Shown here piece by piece: positions 27,765 to 34,970 of a DNA stretch of 64,000 nucleotides (its first letter is position 1; the number at the start of each line of letters is the position of its first letter). The notes beneath the pieces were generated by a model, which was not told the DNA's origin, ran no database searches, and worked only from the letters and a program-made list of their open reading frames with translations. Source of the stretch: Candidatus Zixiibacteriota bacterium. GTDB taxonomy: Bacteria > Zixibacteria > MSB-5A5 > GN15 > FEB-12. Position numbers and translations under genes: made by a program. The stretch is taken from contig JAOUBJ010000004.1 in the NCBI GenBank assembly GCA_029860345.1, positions 62,001-126,000 on the forward strand, written 5' to 3'.

Positions 27765-30428
27765 ATGACCTTAGTTAAGAGCCAGAAACTCGGCCCCTAT
27801 GAAATCATCGAGCAAGCCGGCGCCGGTGGGATGGGTGAAGTTTATAAAGCGATCGATACCCGTCTTGAACGAACAGTGGCGGTTAAAGTGCTGCCGTCGA
27901 CCTTTGCCCTGAATCAGGATGTCAAATCGCGCTTTGAGCGCGAAGCAAAATCCATATCGAGTCTCAACCATCCGTGTATCTGCACGCTCTACGATGTTGG
28001 CCAGGAGAACGGCATCGACTACCTGGTGATGGAGTTCATCGAAGGCGAGACGCTCACTGAGCGAATCATGAGAGGTCCCTTGCCGATGAAAGAGCTGCTG
28101 GAAATAGCTGTTCAGATCGCCGACGCCCTCGATAAAGCCCACCGCCAGGGACTTGTCCATCGGGATTTGAAACCGGGCAACATTATGCTGACCAAGACAG
28201 GCGCCAAACTGTTGGACTTCGGACTGGCTAAACTACAAATAGACGGTTCTGGTCCCGAGGTAAAGAGCATCACTCAAACCACCCCACTGACCGGCGTGGG
28301 AACACTCCTGGGGACCATGCAGTACATGGCGCCCGAACAACTCGAAGGTGAGGAAGCCGATGCCCGCTCGGATATTTTTGCCTTCGGTGCAGTTATGTAT
28401 GAAATGGCTACCGGTAGTCGTGCCTTTTCCGGCGGCTCACAGGCGTCGTTGATTGCCTCTATCTTAAAAGAAGAGCCCCGTTCGGTGTCGGAAGTCCAGC
28501 CGATGCTGCCACCAATCTTGGAGCAGACAATCAGCCAGTGCATGGAGAAGGACCCCGACCAGCGCTGGCAAACCGCCGGAGATCTGAAACGCTCGCTCCA
28601 GTGGATAGCCGACGGCAAGATGGGTACGAGAACATCAAGCCTCATTCCGCAAAACAGATCGACTCGTGAGACGATCACCATGATCGGCATGATTTTCTTT
28701 ATCATCGCAACATCGGTGGCCGGTTACCTGTACTGGCAGAAGACCAACGAACCTAAACCGGTCGTCAAGGCGCATCTGCTGGCGCCGGAGGACAACGAGT
28801 ACGGCGATTTTGCCGGAGGGAGTTTCGCTTTGTCGCCGGACGGTGAGAAGCTCGCCTATAGTGCGTCGGACACGGTAACGAACAAGACTCAGATCTGGGT
28901 CAGGCCGCTCAACTCACTGGCCGCCCTGCCGCTGCCCGGTACCGAGAACGCCTTCCTGCCGTTTTGGTCACCGGACAGCAAGTACATCGCGTTCTTCAAG
29001 AATGCTAAGTTGAAAAAGATACTGGCTGCCGGCGGACCCACTTTGACTATTTGCAACGCACCTAACGGACGTAGCGGGAGCTGGAATTCAGAAGACGTCA
29101 TCCTGTTTACGCCGAGCCACATCGGACCTATTCACCGGGTTTCGGCAGCAGGAGGTGAGTCCACACCGGTCACGACTTTGGACAGCAGTTTTGGTGACAA
29201 GACCCACCGCTGGGTGCGCTTCCTGCCGGATGGGAATCACTTTCTTTTCTACGCTCGCACCGGTTCCGGCTCCGGGGGTGAGAAGGATGCTATCTGCATC
29301 GGCTCGTTGGATTCAGACAGGGTTGATCGCATCATTCATGCCAGTTCAACTCTGGATTATGCCAATGGACATATAATCTACCAACGGGAGTCTTCTCTTA
29401 TGGCTCATCCGTTCGATGCTGCTTCGCTTGAACTAACTTCAGATGCTTTTCCACTGGTGGAGGATGTGTCATACCTACAGAACTGGAGCCGGTCTATCTT
29501 TACCGTCTCGAACAACGGGACACTGGTGTATCGCTCCGGCAAACTGAACATCGGCTCGCAACTGATGCTCTTTGACAGAAACGGTGAAGTGCTGGATACC
29601 ATAGGTGATCAGCTGGTTCAGTTCTCTCAGCGACTCTCCCCGGACGAACGGTTCATTGCCATTAGCGTCGACGACCAGGCGAACTCCAACGAGGATATCT
29701 GGACATTCGACATTGAGCGAGGGATCAAAACACGATTCACTTTCGACTCCACCATGGATGCGATGCCGATTTGGTCTCCTGACGGCGAACAAATTGTATT
29801 CCGCTCCGATAGATCAGGCAAGCCAGGCATATTTGTTAAGAATGTCTCCGGACTCGGCGAGATTGAGAAGATTCTGGAGGGTGATAAGGAAGTGTGGCCT
29901 TATAGCTGGACGCCGGATGGTCAGAGTATCATCGTAATGAAGGATGTAACCGACAAGGGAACCGATATCTGGGCTGTTCCAGTTGACGGAGAAAAGGAAG
30001 CGTTCGCTGCCGTCAGTACTAACTTTGATGAGTGGTACCCTGAAATATCGCCCGACGGTCGATGGCTGGCGTATGTGTCGGATGAAACCGGTAAGGAAGA
30101 AATCTATGTGACACCTTTCCCCGGTCCGGGCAGCAAGTGGCAGGTATCTACCAATGAAGGGGATCGTCCGATTTGGCGTGGCGACGGCAAGGAACTGTAC
30201 TACCTGAACAACAAAGAAGAAATTATGGTCGCAGAGGTCGACGGAAGTACGGCCTCGTTCAGGGTTGGGAAAGTCAACAAGCTGTTTGAGATCAATGGGT
30301 CCCGGCCCGGTACCGTTTACGACGTCACCAAAGACGGTCAACGATTCCTGGTGAATCAGAATGTGCAGGCCGTATCGAAATCAAAAGTCGTTCTGGTCCG
30401 CAACTGGGATCACAGCCTGGATCACTAA
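27765..30428 (+). CDS. Transmembrane Ser/Thr protein kinase with C-terminal beta-propeller
   Basis: An 887-residue Hanks-type kinase. Kinase domain at 12-280: glycine loop GAGGMGEV (18-25), Lys41, HRDLKPGN (132-139), DFGLAK (151-156) and APEQ. One transmembrane helix at about 304-324. The rest, about 340-887, holds repeats such as LSPDGEKLAYSA, WSPDSKYIAFF, WSPDGEQIVFRSD and ISPDGRWLAYVSD, which are the PD40/TolB-type blades of an extracytoplasmic propeller. It likely senses an external ligand and phosphorylates cytoplasmic targets. ATG 27765 was chosen because the kinase fold begins right after it; no strong ribosome site. Confidence 0.95.
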   Translation: MTLVKSQKLGPYEIIEQAGAGGMGEVYKAIDTRLERTVAVKVLPSTFALNQDVKSRFEREAKSISSLNHPCICTLYDVGQENGIDYLVMEFIEGETLTERIMRGPLPMKELLEIAVQIADALDKAHRQGLVHRDLKPGNIMLTKTGAKLLDFGLAKLQIDGSGPEVKSITQTTPLTGVGTLLGTMQYMAPEQLEGEEADARSDIFAFGAVMYEMATGSRAFSGGSQASLIASILKEEPRSVSEVQPMLPPILEQTISQCMEKDPDQRWQTAGDLKRSLQWIADGKMGTRTSSLIPQNRSTRETITMIGMIFFIIATSVAGYLYWQKTNEPKPVVKAHLLAPEDNEYGDFAGGSFALSPDGEKLAYSASDTVTNKTQIWVRPLNSLAALPLPGTENAFLPFWSPDSKYIAFFKNAKLKKILAAGGPTLTICNAPNGRSGSWNSEDVILFTPSHIGPIHRVSAAGGESTPVTTLDSSFGDKTHRWVRFLPDGNHFLFYARTGSGSGGEKDAICIGSLDSDRVDRIIHASSTLDYANGHIIYQRESSLMAHPFDAASLELTSDAFPLVEDVSYLQNWSRSIFTVSNNGTLVYRSGKLNIGSQLMLFDRNGEVLDTIGDQLVQFSQRLSPDERFIAISVDDQANSNEDIWTFDIERGIKTRFTFDSTMDAMPIWSPDGEQIVFRSDRSGKPGIFVKNVSGLGEIEKILEGDKEVWPYSWTPDGQSIIVMKDVTDKGTDIWAVPVDGEKEAFAAVSTNFDEWYPEISPDGRWLAYVSDETGKEEIYVTPFPGPGSKWQVSTNEGDRPIWRGDGKELYYLNNKEEIMVAEVDGSTASFRVGKVNKLFEINGSRPGTVYDVTKDGQRFLVNQNVQAVSKSKVVLVRNWDHSLDH

Positions 30429-30474
30429 GCATCCCGCCCACCAATTGGAGAGTCTGCTAACAGACTCCTCCAAC

Positions 30475-30731
30475 CACCTCATGGTGAGCGGAGTCGAACC
30501 ACAGGCAAGCCTGTTCTTCGCGCTTCGCGCCCTCCACTTAAACCTGCTTGAAAACGTCACCGGCGCGGAGCGCAAGAAAGTGATTTATCACCTCATGGTG
30601 AGCGGAGTCGAACCACAGGCAAGCCTGTTCTTCGCGCTTCGCGCCCTCCACTTAAACCTGCTTGAAAACGTCACCGGCGCGGAGCGCAAGAAAGTGATTT
30701 ATCACCTCATGGTGAGCGGAGTCGAACCATG
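30475..30731. repeat. Perfect 114-bp tandem repeat, 2.25 copies
   Basis: Copies start at 30475, 30589 and 30703 (partial). The unit begins CACCTCATGGTGAGCGGAGT, includes CAGGCAAGCCTG next to TTCGCGCTTCGCGC, and ends in the palindrome GTGATTTATCAC (30580-30591 and 30694-30705). The two full copies look identical, so the duplication is recent. A CCCTTCGACTCCGCTCAGGG element follows at about 30749. Confidence 0.9.
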
Positions 30732-30784
30732 AACGCTTGACCATGCACCCTTCGACTCCGCTCAGGGTGAGGTTTTAGTGAAGC

Positions 30785-31819
30785 TCAGGAAGACGTAGCA
30801 CTCGCCATCTGATATAGACAGACCGGGAACGACTCGTTGAGGCTGCCGGTGTGGGCATAAGAGAGACAGCGGCAGGCTCCGTGACAGTTATCGGCATTAT
30901 CGCAGACCGAGCAGACACCCTCGATCTGATCATGTGGAAACGACTGCATAACCGTCATAGCCGGATCGTGCCAGAGTTCGACCAACGAGCGCCTCTTGAC
31001 GTTACCGACCACGAATCTATCATACAGCATGGCCGTGCAGGGATAGACATCGCCGTTGGCCTTGATATAGCATGTCGCGACACCGGCGACACATTCGTGA
31101 AACCAATAATCCGGCGGTACCGGTCCGAAGCCGGGATCGAAAACCGTCTGGAGACTGTCGTCACTACTCACTTGTTCGATAAAATCATGCAACCGCGACA
31201 GGTCCTCTCCAAACTGGAACCGGCGTCTAATGGCGTCGCTTTTGCTTCGCCCCTCGGGCGTGAAGCCACAGAACCTGATCCCGGCCACGCCTTCGCGCTT
31301 GGCCAGTTTGACCATCTCAAGTCCGTCATCGAGGTTTTCAGCGCCCAATAGCATGGCAATGTGAGTTTCGATCTCAAGCTCCTTACAAACCCGGATGGCG
31401 TTGATGACTTTGAGGAACTCCTCGTCGCTGGTACCCCTGATCCGCCGGCTTCTGGCGGGAGAGGTGCCGTCCAGACTAATCTGGATCATGGCCACCCCTA
31501 CTTTTTTGAACTCTACAGCCCGCTCATGGTCGAGAAGTACGCCATTGGTGGTGATGCCTGAGTTGATCTGATGTTCTGTCATAGCGTATTCTATCAATTC
31601 AGCAAGGTCGGCCCGCAAAAGCGGCTCACCCCCGGTCCATCCGATCATCTTTACGCCCAGTTCGGCGGCGGCGTCGAGGACTCGGCGGCATTCCAGGCTG
31701 GTCAGTTCCGCTTCAGTTTGACGTGCTTCGGGGTTGTAGCAGTGAGGACAATGCAGGTTGCAGGAGTTGGTAATCTCCCAACCCAACATCATCGGTTGTC
31801 TCGGTTCGGTGTCGGTCAT
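30785..31819 (-). CDS. Radical SAM/SPASM protein (PqqE-like), second enzyme of peptide cassette
   Basis: A 344-residue radical SAM enzyme. Cluster motif Cys20-x3-Cys24-x2-Cys27 (CNLHCPHC), SAM motif WTGGEPLLR, and a C-terminal cysteine-rich SPASM-type region (ECVAGVATCYI, YPCTAML, VCSVCDNADNCHGACRC) that would bind auxiliary clusters. SPASM enzymes typically modify ribosomally made peptides. It is the last gene of a minus-strand set: 442-residue SPASM enzyme, 31-codon peptide, this gene. The gap to the peptide gene is 79 nt and contains a strong hairpin. Confidence 0.9.
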   Translation of the reverse strand: MTDTEPRQPMMLGWEITNSCNLHCPHCYNPEARQTEAELTSLECRRVLDAAAELGVKMIGWTGGEPLLRADLAELIEYAMTEHQINSGITTNGVLLDHERAVEFKKVGVAMIQISLDGTSPARSRRIRGTSDEEFLKVINAIRVCKELEIETHIAMLLGAENLDDGLEMVKLAKREGVAGIRFCGFTPEGRSKSDAIRRRFQFGEDLSRLHDFIEQVSSDDSLQTVFDPGFGPVPPDYWFHECVAGVATCYIKANGDVYPCTAMLYDRFVVGNVKRRSLVELWHDPAMTVMQSFPHDQIEGVCSVCDNADNCHGACRCLSYAHTGSLNESFPVCLYQMASATSS

Positions 31820-31857
31820 CGCTGGTCACTTTCCAATGCGTTAATCCAATTGTTGCC

Positions 31858-31888
31858 GAAGGCGTCGGCAGTTGGTGCCGACGCCTTC
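31858..31888 (-). promoter_or_regulatory. Strong intercistronic hairpin after the peptide gene
   Basis: Perfect 13-bp stem GAAGGCGTCGGCA/TGCCGACGCCTTC with a 5-nt loop and no T tract. It lies between the peptide gene and the second radical SAM gene. Hairpins in this position in RiPP operons commonly keep precursor mRNA abundant relative to enzyme mRNA. Confidence 0.75.
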
Positions 31889-31898
31889 GTTATAGCCA

Positions 31899-31994
31899 TC
31901 ACTTAGGTCCCGGCGGCAGAATCAAAAATAGTCTCCGGTAGCAAGGACATGGCTTGCGGGGCGTAATGCCTTTTGGGTTCTCGATCAACTTCAT
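31899..31994 (-). CDS. 31-residue peptide, candidate RiPP precursor
   Basis: A short gene between two SPASM radical SAM genes. Its ATG overlaps the stop of the upstream enzyme (ATGA), and AAGGAGGTGATTGC upstream contains a near-perfect Shine-Dalgarno 5 nt before the start; such a site is far stronger than others in this window and implies high translation. The peptide starts MKLIENPKGITPRK, then has Cys16-Pro-Cys18-Tyr19, two arginines, a hydrophobic run LFLIL and an end rich in Pro and Gly (PPGPK). Cys16 and Cys18 are possible thioether donors. It matches no precursor family I know. What is seen: size, site, coupling, context. The RiPP role is inference. Confidence 0.72.
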   Translation of the reverse strand: MKLIENPKGITPRKPCPCYRRLFLILPPGPK

Positions 31995-33319
31995 GCAATC
32001 ACCTCCTTTCGTGCGTCGTAAAGGTATCTTAGAACAAGCATATCCTCAAGGTTATGCTTGAAGGGTGAACAAGCGCCTTTGTCGGCATCGTTGTTCTTCA
32101 GTCCGTGGAGAGGACATCCGCCCATGCAGAGCGGGAGGATGTCGCACTTTCGGCATTCGATCATGGCAAAGGGGTCCCAGGCGCGGTACTTTTCAAGGTT
32201 GGCTTGTTGTACGCTGTCGATCTGTTCGGTGAAGAGGTTCCCCGTGGATTCGGTAGCCTCTGTGGAGAGTTCCTCCCAGCATCGGAACAACCGGCCGGTG
32301 GGAGAGACCACAAAGGAATTCTCTGTCACGGCGCCGCAGTGTCCGCCGGAGAAAACCTCGGGATAATCCACCATCGGTATGCCCATTGCGAAAAGTCTCT
32401 GATAGAGTTTTACGAGGTACCGGGAAAACTCCCGGTCGGTGAAACATCGGTCTCTGACCGAAGCACAAGCGGCACCCGAGGCTGTGACCTGGGCAAAGTG
32501 AACACCCAACCGGTCGAGTATCGAGCGATCCTTCAGTTCACAGAGAACCTCCACGGCCGTATCGAGATTGTCCCGGTCAATATTGATCCGTACCACGATG
32601 TCGAGTGTTTGGCACGATTGAGCGATGTTGTCAACTATGCGGTCGAACGTCCCTCGGCCGTTTTTCAATCGCCGCCGTTGGTCGTGCGTCCGGCGGGGAC
32701 CGTCGAGTGTCACCTGGGCGGTAGTGATCCCGGCCGCTTTAAGGCGCGCAGCTCGTTCGCGGTCGAGCAGGTAACCGTTGGTAATGATCGAACTCGGCTC
32801 GACCGTAACGCCAAGCCGAGCCGCCAGGGCGGAAAAACCGGCTTGCAACCGTTCTATCGTGGGCAGACACAGAGTTGGTTCGCCGCCGAACCAGGTTATC
32901 ATCAGGCTATCGGCTTTCTCCAGACGGCGTACGGCGAAATCCATCAGTGCCTCTTCGGTCTCGCCGGTCATGCGAAGGGCCGACTGGCTCTCAAAACAAT
33001 AATCGCAGCCAAAATTGCAGGCCAGCGTGGGTGCGATGGTCAGGGACAGACAATCACCGCCCAGCCGCTCGGAAAGGCTCTGGGATTCGATAGCGGACAG
33101 TTCATCGGTGTCGTCATCGACCAGGAAACCGTTCTCAATCAGAGCCGGCCATAACTTCAGGTCGCCGGCAGCCTGCGAAGGCCGGTCGCATGAGAGATAC
33201 TGTTTGATTTGCGGATAAGATTCGCAGTCGATTTCGGCCAGAGCGCCGTTGGCCCCGTTGAACAACAGAGCCTTCCCATCTTCGATGGCGAAGAGGTGTG
33301 CGTACTTAGATGGCTTCAT
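31991..33319 (-). CDS. Radical SAM/SPASM peptide maturase, first enzyme of cassette
   Basis: A 442-residue enzyme. The N-terminal 70 residues (KALLFNGANGALAEID through LIENGFLVDDDTDEL) form the small winged-helix-like region typical of peptide-modifying radical SAM enzymes, where the leader is bound. Cluster motif Cys101-x3-Cys105-x2-Cys108 (CNFGCDYC), SAM motif WFGGEPTL, and a C-terminal SPASM region (FRCWEEL, ECRKCDILPLCMGGCPL, KGAC). This architecture is shared by sactipeptide and related maturases and by anaerobic sulfatase maturases. Start at 33319 because the conserved N-terminus begins there; no ribosome site is obvious. Its last codons contain the ribosome site of the peptide gene. 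Confidence 0.9.
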   Translation of the reverse strand: MKPSKYAHLFAIEDGKALLFNGANGALAEIDCESYPQIKQYLSCDRPSQAAGDLKLWPALIENGFLVDDDTDELSAIESQSLSERLGGDCLSLTIAPTLACNFGCDYCFESQSALRMTGETEEALMDFAVRRLEKADSLMITWFGGEPTLCLPTIERLQAGFSALAARLGVTVEPSSIITNGYLLDRERAARLKAAGITTAQVTLDGPRRTHDQRRRLKNGRGTFDRIVDNIAQSCQTLDIVVRINIDRDNLDTAVEVLCELKDRSILDRLGVHFAQVTASGAACASVRDRCFTDREFSRYLVKLYQRLFAMGIPMVDYPEVFSGGHCGAVTENSFVVSPTGRLFRCWEELSTEATESTGNLFTEQIDSVQQANLEKYRAWDPFAMIECRKCDILPLCMGGCPLHGLKNNDADKGACSPFKHNLEDMLVLRYLYDARKEVIA

Positions 33320-33516
33320 AGACAGGCTATGATGAGAGACAATGAAAACTAGCAGATCGAAACCCGCCATTATATCGCGAATGCGATGGTCGATGTCAAG
33401 TGAAAGTCGGGGACCATACATTTCCGGCCGCTTTTCCCCAAGTTACGCAGCCACATAACTTACGACTACCGCTCCTTCCTGAGCCGCTTGTCCCAGCAAA
33501 GCCAACCACAAACCAC

Positions 33517-33545
33517 TTGACAGCGTGTCTATGTTGGTCGATATT
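33517..33545 (+). promoter_or_regulatory. Candidate promoter of the selenoprotein gene
   Basis: TTGACA at 33517-33522, a 17-nt spacer and GATATT at 33540-33545. Downstream in the leader is an 8-bp hairpin GAGAACCG/CGGTTCTC (33573-33594). The region 33320-33629 otherwise shows nothing I can name. Confidence 0.45.
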
Positions 33546-33629
33546 GGACCCATATAGTCTGTAATAGAAAGCGAGAACCGTTATGCCGGTTCTCTCGGTA
33601 GTATTCCTCCTTCAAGTGAGCGAGTTGTT

Positions 33630-34652
33630 ATGAACAGAGTTAACGCATCGAAAAGGGCTTGGTGGCTGGCTGGATTCTTGTTCGTTATCGGCAGTCTGTG
33701 GGCAAACGTACCCATCGCGGCTGAGGAATCGGATCAACCCATGATCGGCCAACCGGCGCCATCATTTTCTCTGCTGGACCTGGACGATCAGAGAATCTCC
33801 TCCGATGACCTGCGAGGTTCCTATCTGGTCATCCACGTCGCTGCTTCGTGGTGACCGTTCTGTAATGCGGAGGCTCCGCATTTGGAAGCGTTACACCGGA
33901 AACATCCCGGCAATGAAGTGCGCGTATTTATCATAGATGTTAATGAAGATAAGTCGGTCGGTGGACCTTGGGCGGCTGGACATGGCCTGACCTTCCCGGT
34001 ATTGTTGGACACCGATGGTAAGGTGTCGGCAAGTTTCGCGCCCGAAGGGTTATTGCCTGAGTTACCCCGTGACCAGATACCGATAGGCTCCAACCTTTTA
34101 ATCGATCCTGATGGGAAGATTCAGTTTTATTCACTGCTGGACACGAAGAACTTTGATTCCAAGCTGGTTGCGCTGAGAGCAAAGCTCTATGCGCTTATCG
34201 CAGCCGAAAGCCCCAAACTGTCAACCGATGGGGCGCAGGTGGTCACAAAGGCGATCTCTCTGAACAAACCTGAATCCGTTACGCTCAAAAAGGGCGGCGA
34301 CGCTGTCACCACAATTGTGATTACGGTAAAGGATGGTTTCCACGTGCTGGCCGACGGCGGTACAGAGAAGACACTCATACCGCTTCGAATCGACCTGGCT
34401 CCGAATCAGTATGTCACTATTGACGAGTTGACCTATCCTGAAAGCGAACCTTTTGATTTTGTCGGCAGTGACAGTCCGTGGCGAGTTTATTCCGGGGATG
34501 TGGCAACGACTCTGAATCTTTCTGTGAGCTCAGGCGCCGGCTCGTGGCAGGGGGCTCTTGAGGGTCAGATTGTTTTTCAAAGTTGCAACGATCGGACTTG
34601 TTTTCCGCCCGATTCAATACCGTTGTCGATTCCGATCAGAATTGGTGAATAG
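33630..34652 (+). CDS. Selenocysteine-containing thioredoxin-like protein fused to a DsbD-alpha-like domain
   Basis: One 340-residue protein if the in-frame TGA at 33852-33854 is read as selenocysteine. Signal peptide (AWWLAGFLFVIGSLWANVPIAA), then a TlpA/ResA-type fold: APSFSLLDLDD, SYLVIHVAASW, Sec75-Pro-Phe-Cys78, EAPHLEALHRKHP, GSNLLIDPDGKI. The TGA falls exactly at the first cysteine of the CxxC site, which a random mutation would rarely hit, and the frame continues without other stops. The C-terminal half (about 205-340) resembles the DsbD N-terminal domain, with the redox pair in CNDRTCFPP. Likely an exported thiol-disulphide oxidoreductase. A Cys-containing TlpA relative is at 38693. 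sel genes are outside the window. Confidence 0.85.
33855..33882 (+). promoter_or_regulatory. Bacterial SECIS-like hairpin
   Basis: Directly downstream of the UGA codon. Stem AATGCGG/CCGCATT (33864-33870 with 33876-33882), 7 perfect pairs, apical loop AGGCT. The loop begins 16 nt after the UGA, and its second base is G. Bacterial SECIS elements are described as having the apical loop 16-37 nt from the UGA with a G in the first two loop positions, so this fits at the short limit. Confidence 0.75.
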
Positions 34653-34801
34653 GAGTCGGCACGGTCGTGGCGAGGGGGTAAATCCTGTTTGAGGGGCAGG
34701 GCGGGTCTGTCTTCGCCTGCGCGCCGCGGCGTGAACCCGCCATCTGTCGATTCCCCCGGAGACAAGCCATCCGCCAAACTTACCAAACAGAAAACAATTC
34801 A
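34653..34801. repeat. Intergenic repeat before the typA promoter
   Basis: Holds one GCGGGTCTGTCTTCGCCTGC element (about 34702-34740), the reverse form of the family at 19208, 40427 and 48050. Nothing else is seen. Confidence 0.6.
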
Positions 34802-34829
34802 TTGACAAAACGAAATAAAACAGTATAAT
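34802..34829 (+). promoter_or_regulatory. Consensus sigma-70 promoter of typA
   Basis: TTGACA at 34802-34807, 16-nt spacer, TATAAT at 34824-34829. Both hexamers are perfect. It is about 140 nt upstream of the typA start. Confidence 0.85.
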
Positions 34830-34847
34830 CATCGGGTTGTGTAACCC

Positions 34848-34879
34848 CCCGGGCAGCCAAAAAGCTGGTCGGGTTTTTT
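34848..34879 (+). terminator. Terminator-like hairpin in the typA leader
   Basis: CCCG-GG-CAGC and GCTG-GT-CGGG form a stem with one internal mismatch, loop CAAAAA, then six T residues. It begins only about 12 nt after the expected transcription start, and is preceded by a small GGGTT/AACCC hairpin (34834-34847). It could attenuate typA transcription or yield a tiny RNA. Confidence 0.6.
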
Positions 34880-34970
34880 CTGCGTGATTATTCCCTGAAA
34901 GTTTAATCGGTAGATTTGGTGAACCAGGTTACGTCTTGAATGGTTCTGTGCTTGAAAGGTGTATTGATAA

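Noticed and set aside
31899-31901. TGA at the end of the peptide gene as selenocysteine
   Set aside because: The hairpin is at a suitable distance, but a TAA comes three codons later and the loop CCAAC lacks the needed G.
32105-33154. 349-codon open frame on the plus strand
   Set aside because: Antisense to the radical SAM maturase, whose cluster motifs prove the minus strand codes.
33852-33854. In-frame TGA as a pseudogene stop
   Set aside because: Exact placement at the redox cysteine, otherwise intact frame and a SECIS-like hairpin favour recoding. Sequencing error stays possible.
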